Assembly (NCBI GenBank): GCA_907163375.1
Contig: CAJQUW010007999.1
Span: 62,001-126,000, forward strand
Source: Prostheceraeus crozeri
Lineage: Eukaryota > Platyhelminthes > Polycladida > Euryleptidae
DNA: 64,000 nt
Direction: 5' to 3'
A model generated the notes under the pieces. The model did not search any database. It saw only the letters and a list, made by a program, of their open reading frames with translations, and was not told where the DNA came from. The stretch's first letter is position 1, and each line of letters opens with the position of its first letter. This document shows positions 23,649-34,542 of this stretch, in pieces. A program made the position numbers and the translations under genes.

Positions 23649-24060
23649 ATTTATTAATCAATTATTCGCAATTAATTATATATCACAATTACACACCCAT
23701 GACAGAAATCTAGCATGTTAATATATCTTTGGGATACTAATATTCATAATATTGACAATTTAGCCAATTCCAAACGTTTTATCATAGGAAAAAATATTTT
23801 GAAAAAATGAATGAAACTACAGAAAACTAAAATGAAAAAAATACATTTTTTAGATAATTTTTTCTAGCCTATAATTGATGATAACTTATCGGATTCTAGT
23901 GTTTTATGTTCATTTAGTGCATGATTATTGGTATACAATCAAATAATTTCATGTAACTATCGTTTTAATTTTGAATGTGGCTTTCCACTTTTTCGTGGAA
24001 TGTACCCTAACATTTAAATTTTACATTTTCTGCCTAGTATAAATCATTTTGTATTCTTAG

Positions 24061-24100
24061 TATTCCTGATGATGTGGTTTTAACCACGAAATATTGAAAG
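24061..24100 (+). ncRNA. Hammerhead-ribozyme motif in the right arm of the truncated PLE
   Basis: TATTC precedes CTGATGA; a stem GTGG/CCAC closed by TTTTAA comes next; then GAAATATT and GAAAG. The conserved core (CUGAUGA and GAAA) is complete. Stem I can pair TTC with GAA. Stem III is reduced to AU/AU without a loop, the minimal form reported for PLE hammerheads. Confidence 0.7.
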
Positions 24101-24212
24101 TATTAAAGAAAATTAAATAGCAGCTCGGCTTATCAATCTCCTTAATTTTACGATTATCAAAAGTGTACATAAATCAATATTCGTGTTTGTAAAGAATCTC
24201 GCAAGCAACGTA

Positions 24213-25528
24213 CAGGGTGCGCAAAAATAAGTGGGACGCCGCGTAACGAAGTCGCCTCATTGACCAATGTTGACATAAGAGGTTATACGAAAGTTCAATA
24301 GTCAATATGATCTCGTTTGGCCTTGATGCACATGGAAATTACGGTAGTCTTGGCATTGAATAGGCGAGATTTGAGCGAACTTTTTGAATGTTGTCAGCGC
24401 ATGATGAGGTATGAAGCATTCACCTGATAACTTCATATATTGATCTTAAACCTAATTTTCCTGATCTACTTTTCAAAATTACCCATAGACTCTCTATTGG
24501 ATTGAGATCAGGACTATTTCCTGGCCATTGGCTACTATACTGTGTTGGAAAAAATCCTTGGCGACACGCGCACTGTGACAGGGAGCGAGGTGCTGCTGGA
24601 ATACTAAGTCACTGACTTCGAACCAGTCCTCCGCTCATGGAAACACCGCATGTTCAAAAAATTGGAAATATGGCTGCTTCCTACTTACTCCTTCCACCAA
24701 ATGAAGTATTCCCATATCATGCAAGCCTAGAACACCAGCTTAACAGGGTGTTTGAAGGTCTGTTGGAAATTAACTTCTGTCGCTCTCTCATTGTAGGAGC
24801 ATATCGGATGCTGAGAAGGCTGAAGTTCCTGTGTTGTTTCATCAGATCGTCTGAATATGATAATTGTATGACGATTTTTTACGCAGATAATATGAACTAA
24901 ACCAATTCTGATGGTCACATATCAATATACCAATCCTTTGAAATAATGAAGATGGGCTGGACATTTTTTGTTACTGTGGTAGGAGCCCAAAACTTTTCAT
25001 GGTCAGCTCAATATCTGTATTTGCCCGAGTAGGCCTACTTTCACAATACGACGTACTGCATTCTCAAGGGCACACGTTCGTCATTCGGCTTTCTAATGTG
25101 CTTACGGCATTATTGTGTCTTCAATGACTTCACACTTTCAGTGTCGTTGTAACGCTGTACAACTTTATCAACTGCACTTTTGGACATATTCAATGCATCT
25201 ATCTGCTTTTTGACGAATAAGCCTCTCAGAATGATCGACTAGAGTCAACAATTTTCGAGCTTTTTCCGTCAGTTAGATATTGTTCATTTTGTCACAAAAG
25301 TGACTAAATTTTGATGAGAGCTTCAACTTAGCGTGAAACATTCAAATTTGAATTTTGAATCGGCTGCGGCAATGACATTCAGAATAGAGCAAATTGCAAA
25401 TTTAAATGTAACTGTTTTCTGGTAAGCAACATTGACTCTGGAGGAAAGTCGTAGATATGCGTCTGACACGCTTAGATGCATAATTCATTCAAAAAACAAC
25501 ACCGTCCTACTTAATTTTGCGCACCCTG
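24213..25528 (-). mobile_element. Tc1-like DNA transposon, dead copy, 1316 bp
   Basis: A TA dinucleotide flanks both ends (24211-24212 and 25529-25530). Terminal inverted repeats begin CAGGGTGCGCAAAA on both sides and stay similar for about 29 bases. On the minus strand, fragments of a Tc1-type transposase remain. Near the right end is a helix-turn-helix piece (ALNMSKSAVDKVVQRYND). Near the left end is the C-terminal catalytic landmark WPGNSPDLNPIESLW. No continuous frame joins them; several stops and shifts lie between. The 87-codon plus-strand frame inside is a shadow. Confidence 0.82.
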
Positions 25529-26879
25529 TATATATCAACAATTTAGAGCTGACTACATGCCGATGTGATTCCATATCTGACAGAGGGGGAGTACGAAGTA
25601 TAGCGGTACAAACAGGTAGTATGCGCTGATCAAGATTGATTTTTCCTGAAGATTCCAGGAGGTTATGGTGAAAATTCCAGCAAATCTAGGACGCATTTTA
25701 AGAATGATTAAGTCTTAACGCTGCACAAGGGTAGCCAAGGGTTGCTACCCTTAGCACAATGTCAATAGGCCTACTTTTAAAATGCATTTCAGGAAAAAGG
25801 GGATTGCAACAAAATGAGGGGTGCCGAAAGCATTCCTTCGAATGAAGGGAAAACACATCCATAATATGTACAATGTACATGTGCACTGTATACCTCATTT
25901 ATTAATTGCTAATTAAATCTGATCAATCGCAAAATGTTCGTATGAGGTTCAATCAGATTAGTAATTGAGCTGTATGTCTTTCTCCCTGTGGAGTAAAAAA
26001 ACTCCCGTTGCAGCTTCAACAAAACATTATTAGCCCTTCATACACAATGCAAACGTCACTTCTTAGAGCTGTAGCATCCGTCATTGTGGAATTACCACAG
26101 GTCTCCCATCGACTGGGGTTGAAATATTTCTACAGATTTCTTCATTACAGGATTTCTGACATGCATGATATTTTTTGTGTCATCATTACATCGATTATAT
26201 GAGCTGATAGAAGTATTTTTGATGACATTAGAAAGTATTTTATTCAGAAGCAACATACTAAAATGAAATGCCAGTAATTTTGCAAGCCTCGATCTAGTTT
26301 TGATACACGTCTTCGTAGCAGCAGTTAAGCATTAGTAGTAAAGTACTGCAGATGGTAGGCATATTACATGCAGCAAGGAAAAACAAATATTTTTTAGGAT
26401 AACATGTAGATCATTATTTGGCGATTTATATTGTTAGTATAAGTTGGGGAAGAATCAATTAAACATCACAGAAACTGTCTACAATTCTACCATTTGTTCT
26501 CTAGATCCTGCTTAAGTGTTCGAGTGATGGTCTTTTTCTATTCGACAACCATGCTAAGTCGAGTGTTTGCTTTCGACAACTTCGCGCGAGAAAGCTTATT
26601 GGATATCAGAATTTCTTTGAGTTCTGAATTCACTGAGTTCTGCGTCACTTCATTGACTAATTTATTTGCTTTTGGGAACCTTATTTTCACGAATCCTCTT
26701 TCGACTTCCTCATCTCTTGAAGTGTTGAAAAGAACTTTTGAAAAGATTTTTTGCAGAAAGTATCGAAAGAAATTGGTTACAAGCGCTTTTTCCAAGAAGT
26801 CTCGTTAAAATTTAACAGCACGATGTCTTCACTCAAGAAAAGTCCTGACTCAGAAGCCGCTTCACCGCCGCCATGAGTC

Positions 26880-27235
26880 AGTGTGCATTTTGCTGAGGGG
26901 GCAACCTTATTCCCTTTCCACTTGAGAGCACCCCTTCTCTGCACCTTACTGTCTGACGGCGCCCCTTATCATCCTCTCTCCATATGAGAGGAGCTCCATC
27001 TGAGAAGAGTTCTCATCTTCTTTCCATTTGAGGTCCCGCTCTCTTCGACTTTATGTCTGGGGTGCCCTTCTCTGCGAATTTCTACCTGAGGACCCGATCT
27101 CTTCCTCTTTCCATCTGACGCGACCCCGTTCTCTGCAACTTTCTTTCTGAGGTGACCCCGATCTCTGCCACATTCCGTCTGATAAGGCACTGTTTTCATT
27201 ATCTTTCCATCAGAGGGACAGTACCTTTCATAGTT
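26880..27235. repeat. Degenerate tandem repeat with a unit of roughly 45-55 bases
   Basis: TCTCTGC or TCTTC, TTCCATCTGA and GGxGxCCC(G)xTCTC recur in order about seven times. The repeat opens a 90-codon minus frame of low complexity (26969-27241), which I take as a by-product. Confidence 0.6.
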
Positions 27236-27589
27236 TTCCACTCAATGAGATGATGAAAGTAGGCCTATTAAATGAAAAAAATCATTTCTAAACATAATTG
27301 AAGGACAGGACAAACAAAACTTTCTGGATTTTTTCACTTCCAACTGAAAAATCGCATGTTCATACTCCTCCCTACCTCCTATTTTTTCATATCAAAATTC
27401 GTCGATTCACGAGGTTATAAAATTCATCGCCGAATACCGAATGTCCTGCAAATCATTCTATTTATCCCGATGTATATCCGATCTATTAATCACATATTAT
27501 ATTTTTCATGATTTTGAAGAAGCATCAATAAGTTCTTCCCTTGCTACATACTGCACGTGTAGATGTATTTTTGAAGAAACAATTAAAAC

Positions 27590-27635
27590 GCGGACGTTTC
27601 GGCCGCCACTGATTTGCTAGCTTAGTCAATGCAAC
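27590..27635 (-). ncRNA. PLE terminal-repeat fragment with degenerate hammerhead-like core
   Basis: The minus strand reads TTGACTAAGC, then GGCGGCC, then GAAACGTCC. The GGCCGAAACGTCC end resembles the other PLE arms here, but the CUGANGA box has decayed. No coding remains nearby. Confidence 0.3.
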
Positions 27636-29799
27636 ATTCTGTCATTCCTGGTGGCGGTATGTGTGATAAGAGTCACTTGCCAAGTACTGGCAAAATGAAA
27701 ATTAAAAAATGACCGAAATGAACCCTGCACAGCAAGTGAAGGCATCAAATGTATAGTAGGAGGAAATGCCGATTGAACCTCACCTCAGAAAGTAGACGTA
27801 AAGATTTGAGTAGACGACTTCAAGAGTTGTTATTCCACGTCACAACTCTGCGCAATTTGCTGAGAATTTAAGCAGCAAGAACTGAACTATTGACTGTTAA
27901 ATTTAAATAATTCCTATAACAATTTGAAGCTGCAATTCCCGCCACGTGCCTACTAAAACCATAGAAAAACATAGAAATCCGATTGTTCGCTTTGTTTGTG
28001 CTGATAATATAAGAATGGCTAATAGTGAACTGTTACGTGTCAATTCAGCCGATCATTTAGGCACTCACCTAGGTCAACGTTTCATGGAGAACCGAAAATT
28101 ATGGTAATCACCAGAGATCATTACTCGATGTGCTCTACCTAATACAGTTGCTACGGCTCACTCCATCATTTGACCTCAGCTTCTGTGTGAAGACTTGCAT
28201 TATAATCAGTGGCGTCGTGCGCTTCTAGACCGTAGGACTTCGCTCGCCTAATACTTGGATTCTTTCCATGCAACATGCCACAAAATTATCGAGCTTTTAA
28301 ATCATTAATTGGACCCTACCTTGATTTCAATGACTTTTTTGTCTATATGTTCTTGACACAAAGTAAGTCTATAGGTAGAGTGTCGACTCATGTAGGCGGC
28401 AATTACAGATGGAATTCAACTGTGTGCATCTTTTGTTTTGCTAATCAAAATGTTTTGAAATTTCCATATGTTTCCGTAAAAGCACGTGGTTTATCTTTTT
28501 ACACCGATAATCACAAGAATGTCGGCGAGACTAAACATGTACATCGTGTTTATGCTACATTGTTATAACGTATTCTAGATAAAATATTCTCTTGATCAGG
28601 ATCCAGTCACACGTCAAATCGATGATGTAGTGGCTACTTCATTGCGCCGGTACATCATTATTAAATGTCTATTACTACGCTTCATCTTCCAAGTTTTATT
28701 TGAGAAGTATGCTGATTTTTAAGCGAAGTAAACTTCCCATCTATGACCAACACCAAAACACTCAATGCATCTAAAAGTTAAGTTTTCTTGGATAACCTGA
28801 TTGTGTGTTTTCTTGTTTAAGGGGCAATGAACATCCCCTATTCAACCCGTGAAACAGCCGCGACCCCAAAATTGTATCGGCCGCTAGTTTAGGCTAATTT
28901 ACACTGCCATGTTTCTGTCCTGAAACTGTCAGCCGATGTAAAGAGGCGATAATGGAATATTTTTGCATTATATTGATATGAGACTAAAAAGGTTAGTGAC
29001 ATTTATTATTGTAAAAATTGAGCTCCATTTGCTTTCCGCTATATCATTCCGCAGGGATATTTTGTATGTATCCTTGTTATGGGATTTCCGTTATTTTCTC
29101 CTTATCCATGTGTTGTGGAGAATGATAAATGCCTACAGCTATTACAAATTAGGAGAACGGATTTTGAAATTATCTGAAAAATCTCCGGTGTGCAGCTGCT
29201 CAGTCTGTGCAGAATATATTCTGCCATTTTTTAGGGCATACATTTCAGTAACATCGTTGACATTCACAGGATACTCTATCGGTTAAACAACCCCTTCTTC
29301 AAATATTTGGTGAATGATCAATGGCCAAATTATATATTATTTATATATTTATATATTATATATATTACAAATTATAGATGCTACACCAAATATTCATGAA
29401 TTATTGAATCAAATTATCAAAAGCAATATCTGAAATTTTCCTTTGCGTTTCTATTTGATAAAGCATCAATAAATTGTTGCAGTTATTAGTGTCTTTATGC
29501 CACAATGTTAATGCAATCATTGCAGTAACAAATGATCTTTGCGTGTTTCAAGCATATACTTTGCTTGAATTTGTATTGAATGAATATATTGAATTTACGC
29601 TGTCTGCCTATCTCTTCTACCGAAACTCGTGATAACTTCAGTACAACGTCTTTCTGTTTGATTAACAATTTTTTGAGTAGAGCAAATCATGGGCAAACAA
29701 GAAATGTTGTAGTATTAAAGGAAGCCTCGGTCAAGCAAGTACGTCTTTCGCATGTATGCGTTGCAAAATTGAGACACAGAAACCTTTTCAGATCGGTCA

Positions 29800-30112
29800 C
29801 AAAGGTGAGGTACTTATAGATGATGAAAGGCTTGAGGCTGTAGAACAGTGTTGACACCTGGGAGATGTCATCAGTGGCGCAGGAGGAACAGAGACACCGG
29901 TGGCTGAGAGAGTAAACTGCGCGTGGGGTGTGTTCAGATGTCTGATGCCTGTCCTAACCTGTCGAGTCTCATCTCTCAAGACCAATGGGAAAGTTTTTGA
30001 CGCTTGTGTACGCGGACGTTCATTGTACTCGAGATCTGTGGCGAGCTGCTCTCCGAAAAATGAAAACCGTCAAACCCAACGAACCCCGACATGGGTTGCA
30101 AGATGCCGATAA
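29800..30112 (+). pseudogene. LINE reverse-transcriptase fragment
   Basis: The frame reads HLGDVISGAGGTETPVAERV, NCAWGVFRCLMPVLTCRVSS and LKTNGKVFDACVRG, with one stop near its start. This matches the C-terminal stretch of many animal LINE RTs (CYLGDMLSAGGG, AWGKFRELLPVLTSR, GKVYxACVRS). It is truncated at both ends, with no target duplication found. Confidence 0.75.
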
Positions 30113-30615
30113 GTCAACTCCAACAACAATCATTGCACTTTGTGCGGGTCTCGTGAGTCTAGTCATCAATGAACGTTGCCGACCTAGTAGAAGAGTAAGT
30201 TAACAGCATATCCCAGATCAGCTTTGAAATGATAATGCTTTACTTCTTTCACCTATTTTCAAGCAACAGGACAACATTATCCATACTTATGAACATAAAT
30301 AGAATGTATGGCCCACGCCAAACTCTTCCTTTTAAGTGCGGTAAAATAATACTAGCTTTTCCAGGTCCATCTTCTGTCTAGGAGGAGACGCGGTCTGAAT
30401 TCCCACATTCTAATGTCATAGTAAATCACACGTGAGGTATAAACGCTACAATTCTCGAACCCTGTTGCTTTGCAAATAGTTCTGCTAACATCAAATCAAT
30501 TCTTGAAGCAACGTCAGAATGAAAAAGTCACCTGGGTCAGACCAGACCCGACTTATCATTTAGATAGCATCAAGGCTTGACGGCCAATATCTTTGTGAGT
30601 TATGATCCTATTAAA

Positions 30616-31650
30616 AGCAGGAATTATTAAATAAAGTATCGCAGTCAATATCATTAAATTTAACATAACATTTTTCTAATTTTCGATAAACTGATTTTGT
30701 TTCATTGTTGGAATTCAATTCATGACTGTAATCATTTCATTCAATAATTATCCACATCATCGTATTGACACAATGACAAGCCGTTAGATGAAAAAGAAAT
30801 TATCGGAAAATGAAACAACTAATGAGAACAAATCAACAAATCAACAAATGCTGACATCGAACAGGAACGACTTTCTGCAATAGTGAAGAGGAACATCATT
30901 CCACTTGACTCTACAGCACATGTGAGAGTGACATACTTTTACGAAATAACGAAGCTCTAGAACTCCTTTAAGACCTCAAAAGTCGGTCAAATCTGTGTAC
31001 CATATCATGATGTGTACCAATTTTCATGCCCAATGGACACCTGTAGTAGTTTCAAATACATTGGATATGCAACAAATTATCTGACACAGATGCGAACAGC
31101 ATGTGAACAACGGATCCATCAGTGAACATCTCAAACAAGAACATAAAATAGTAAAAGACTGCAACATCATCAGAGGGAACACCATCGTCATTGCAAGATA
31201 AGAAAGAGCGAAATATTGGAGATAGTCGAAGCAATGCTAATAAAGAAGAGTGAACCGGTCCTCAATAAGCAATATCAAGGACTTGCTCGGCGTCTAGCAT
31301 TGATGTAGAAAGACCTCTTGTTCTTTAGTATCTCTTAGTATATTAAGTTTGATTTCTATACTGTATCTAGCTATCAAGCTCATTCATAGATTTTCATATA
31401 ATTATTGCTCTAGGATTTGAATTTAGAATCAAGTTAGCCTGTAATATGATTTCAGTAGTTTGTCCTGAAGATGAATGATGTGGACATCCGAAGCGCTGGC
31501 TTTGATATAACAAAATTGTTTTCAAGAATTGCATTTAAGTTCTCCAACAATGAAACAAAATCAGTTAATCGAAAATTAGAATTATGTTAAATTTAATTAT
31601 ATTGATTGCGATATTTATTTAATAATTCCTGCGTATCAAACAATTTGCTG
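30616..31650 (+). mobile_element. Decayed PLE fragment with inverted arms
   Basis: The segment 30616-30716 is repeated inverted at 31544-31645, and weaker similarity extends inward. Between them, plus-strand fragments around 31100-31310 (ISEHLKQEHKIVKD; EIVEAMLIKKSEPVLNKQYQ) resemble the end of a PLE GIY-YIG protein. The arms differ by many substitutions, so this copy is older than the other PLEs. A hammerhead-like motif sits beside the right arm. Confidence 0.65.
31462..31500 (+). ncRNA. Hammerhead-ribozyme-like motif beside the right arm of the decayed PLE
   Basis: CTGAAGA is followed by a stem GATG/CATC, then CGAAGCGCT and GGC. This fits the hammerhead order with a GC/GC minimal stem III and a U at the cleavage position. 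The conserved A after GAA is replaced by G with a compensating C. A weaker mirror lies near 30750-30780 on the minus strand. Confidence 0.5.
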
Positions 31651-32158
31651 CCAAATTTTACGAACTTTGGATCCTTTTATAATATAACTTTACATCCGCA
31701 ATGTTGGAGGCAAGTAAAAAATAGTCATGCAGTTTCAACATTTTCTGATCTGTAGTTTAGGAGAAATCTCAATATTTGGAAGGTATGGGTCTAGTCAGAC
31801 CCAGGTGTATCATTTAACCGCTAGAAGATTTTTTGCGCTTGAATAAGTACAAGCTGACAGACAGAAGAATTTTTCATCAAGTTTTCTACCCTTGTATATG
31901 GTTGACTAACTTTCTTAAAATTCTGTACAGATTTGTATATATTTCTGAAAAGATGGGCTGCTAGATCTGCTTTCAATGCTTTAGAGAGCGGATTAAGCGC
32001 ATTTTGTCAGTGTAATGCATCTGGGGATTATTTCTCCTCTCCCTTTACTTTTAGGGAGATAGCATGCTAACTCTGACAAGACTAATTTGTTCTCATCCAC
32101 CCGAGTTGATCTTGCTACATAAGTTGACTATTCAGGCATGAAAATATTCCGGGTTTTG

Positions 32159-32478
32159 GTTTTAGCTATCCATGAAGCAAGGCAAAACATAAAACAAGGA
32201 TTTGAAGGTACACATAATAGTTAATATCCCAAGAAATACAAAATCACTTAGCTTATGACAGCTTCCTTAATTTTGCCAATTTGGCTAACCTAGATCGGTA
32301 GTGCTCTTTCTTTGCTCTTTTTACTGCCAACATTGACAACTGATTAGCTTTTCTTTTGGAGATAACGTTCACAGTTCTTACTGTAGCAACTTTCTTCTTT
32401 TCCTCAATTGCAATCCGCTCCATCTCCTGTCTTTCCTGATATAGTTTTGCCTTGCTTCATGGATAGCTAAAGCTTTGT
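32159..32478 (-). mobile_element. Small fold-back element enclosing a 67-codon frame
   Basis: Inverted arms at 32159-32193 and 32443-32478 share TAGCTATCCATGAAGCAAGG. On the minus strand, 32456-32253 is open for 67 codons without an initial ATG (KLYQERQEMERIAIEEKKKV ... RLAKLAKLRKLS). It is strongly charged and helical-looking, like the C-terminus of some transposon or host protein, but I cannot identify it. Confidence 0.45.
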
Positions 32479-33440
32479 TTAGTTGTATCGGAAGGACTAT
32501 TTGTGTTAAACTTAATGCTTATGATAATTTATATGATTGAATTAAAAATAAAATAATTTTGGAGTCCCATCTCTGTCTTATTTTAATTTTTCGGCTAATT
32601 TAACTGATAACTTATCCCGAAAAATGTATACAGTATATTCTACAAGTTGCTTGAGATAGAAACTGTTTAAAGCTACGTTCACACATGAGAGCTGAGACCT
32701 GAGACTCAGGCAATCATCCAATCAAACAGCAAGATTACTAGTACTTCATACCTTAGACCACCTCGATGGTTTTGCGCTTGATAAATTTGATAAATGTTTG
32801 TGAAGATTTTTTTGCTACGTGTTTCAGAAGTCTTTCTTTGTTTGATTTGATTTTTAGTGCTTAAAAACAGGCCAACAGACCCAGTAGGGTTATGAGCATT
32901 TCATACTTGTACTGAAATATGTTGACGAAAAGAACCAATATAAATGAATAGACCTTCAAAAATAATTTGAGATTTAAGTTAAAAAGAAATTAATTAAACA
33001 AAAATTATCAAAATTACTCATTATGTTAAAATAGCAATGCATTTAACAACCTGCGTAAACGAGTTGACAGCCTATTTACGTGGAATATTTTACGAATACC
33101 TATAGGCTTTCAGCGGCTTACCTACGTCTATTCTTCATGACATCTCCGCACGTGCATTGAACTCCCAATTATGATTACTGTAATAACGAACTTGAATTAA
33201 CTCAACGAAATTTTAAAACAATCCCTAGAATATTGCTGGATTATGAGCAGGCCGAACAGTGCTGAAAATGTGTCAATCAGACGCTCACTTCGAGAGAAAA
33301 TTTGTACATGCGCGCGCGTTTGGCGTTGACAATACAAGTCTGGTTATCGGAAATCAAAGCGATTATCGTATCTCCTGCCCGACTGATCATTCAGAGAAGA
33401 TAAAGCATCAAATATGTAAATCCTTGCTTATGAAAAATGG

Positions 33441-33856
33441 TTGGGTACTTCTATTCTCCCCCCCCCACATTTTCAAGTTTTCCAAATTCATCAAATTTCG
33501 TCAAACTTAGTCACATTGGAGTTAGAATCAACTTCATCTGTCACTTAGTGACACTACAACACGACTGAGAAGTCTTACTTGAACCCTGGGATGAAGGATT
33601 GGTGCCTTGGATACTCAGTCAGAATACAAGGTACAGCTGTGATCATGAACTTCGTAGGATTGTTGTCTGCAGACAATGACGAACAGTTGCCTAGTTCTGA
33701 GGCTGTAAATGTTCTACAAGCTCATTTTATACGCTCAACGCTTTTGCGACAGCAGTGAGACTGCCTTTAGGAGCAAGAGAAGATCGTGCATCGAGAGACG
33801 ATGCAAAACTCTCGGTTGTCAACAACAAAAATGTGGGGGGGGGGAAGAAGTACCAA
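33441..33856. mobile_element. Possible small inverted-repeat element with poly-C subterminal tracts
   Basis: TTGGGTACTTCTATTC, a C run and CACATTTT at the left mirror AAAATGTG, a G run and GAAGAAGTACCAA at the right. No target duplication is clear and there is no coding frame. Confidence 0.4.
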
Positions 33857-34536
33857 TGTTTGAATAATTCGATGCATGAAATGGGGCTCATTCCAATCAG
33901 CATGATCTTCCGATCTTTTATGTAACTTAATAGTTAGCTAAATTTGAAAGTGTAGAAACCACAGAATGGTAGAAACAGTGTAGAATGCATTTCTAATAAT
34001 ATGTTGCCAAGCAAGTGACACAACATGACGCCCATCCTACCGCACACGATGGAGCAATGGCAGCCCAACTCAATGTGTAGTCTCAGTATCATTATTTTGG
34101 TAGGTATTGGAAAGTAATTCTCAACAATTAACATCTAAGCGTAGTGGGATCCTCCCATGCCATGATTCCTCTAATTATGAATTTAGAGTATAAGTTAATA
34201 TCTGAGAATGAAATATCAGGAAATGAATCCCTCGAATTGTCTGACTTATTAAATTGTGAACAAGTCACTACATATAAAAAGAATATGATGTATTATTGTA
34301 ATTCTATCTTGAACATTTTTGATTAAATCATTAGCAGTGTCACATGTATTGATTGGAAGTTTTCTTACTTTCTGAATTTCTTCTATAATTCTGAATTATT
34401 TTCTAAAGCTTTCTGGAGAGAAAAATGTTTGTCAATTTATTGACATTACATCTTGATTCCTATAAGGCTATTGAGATAAAATAGTATTACAATTCGACTA
34501 CTATAGCAATTTTAAGCACACAATTTCATTATCATA

Positions 34537-34542
34537 CAAATT
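34537..34542. repeat. Left target-site duplication of the Polinton (CAAATT)
   Basis: The same six bases follow the right end at 59410-59415. Six bases is the usual Polinton duplication length. Confidence 0.9.

Larger units (their letters stand above)
21549..24006. mobile_element. Nested DNA transposon of unassigned superfamily, 2458 bp
   Basis: Terminal inverted repeats GGTGCATTCCACGA and GGTACATTCCACGA (one mismatch) lie between copies of CTAA (21545-21548 and 24007-24010). The other PLE arm preserves the pre-insertion sequence (TCTACTAACATTTAA in that orientation), so the limits and the 4-bp duplication are directly visible. The element carries a transposase-like gene on the minus strand and eight copies of GTGACGGACTTAAC or close variants outside that gene. 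The 4-bp duplication does not by itself decide the superfamily. Confidence 0.85.
20579..24142. mobile_element. Truncated PLE with inverted arms, split by a nested DNA transposon
   Basis: A 14-bp target duplication TAATTTTACGATTA (20565-20578 and 24143-24156) encloses a one-sided tail of about 55 bases and two inverted arms. The left arm is about 20634-21052. The right arm is about 21268-21548 plus 24011-24142. The arms encode the GIY-YIG endonuclease (VYKVTCTKCQQYYIGSTARK on the plus strand of the right arm, mirrored on the left). Between them is only the short linker that precedes the endonuclease, so the reverse transcriptase is absent. The layout matches the 5.7 kb PLE and the 364-bp palindrome at 42.7 kb. 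Confidence 0.85.
25540..29790. other. Intergenic, mostly featureless
   Basis: Apart from the repeats listed separately, I see no coding evidence. Overlapping open frames on both strands at 26494-26808 (up to 104 codons) show no homology. A short AT-only stretch at 29335-29375 is simple sequence. Confidence 0.5.
31815..34535. other. Intergenic, small fold-back elements only
   Basis: No gene recognised. Frames of 60-83 codons at 33259-33510 and 33934-34326 have no homology. Two small inverted-repeat elements are listed separately. Confidence 0.5.

Noticed and set aside
20740-23650. A single large transposon from 20.6 to 24.2 kb
   Set aside because: Separate target duplications and the intact mirror arm show two nested events: a PLE first, then a DNA transposon.
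26494-26808. 104-codon plus frame and 85-codon minus frame
   Set aside because: They overlap on opposite strands, show no homology and have no splice or promoter context. Probably chance.
28275-29286. Frames of 97 and 107 codons
   Set aside because: Composition follows the AT-rich background and no domain or motif is visible.
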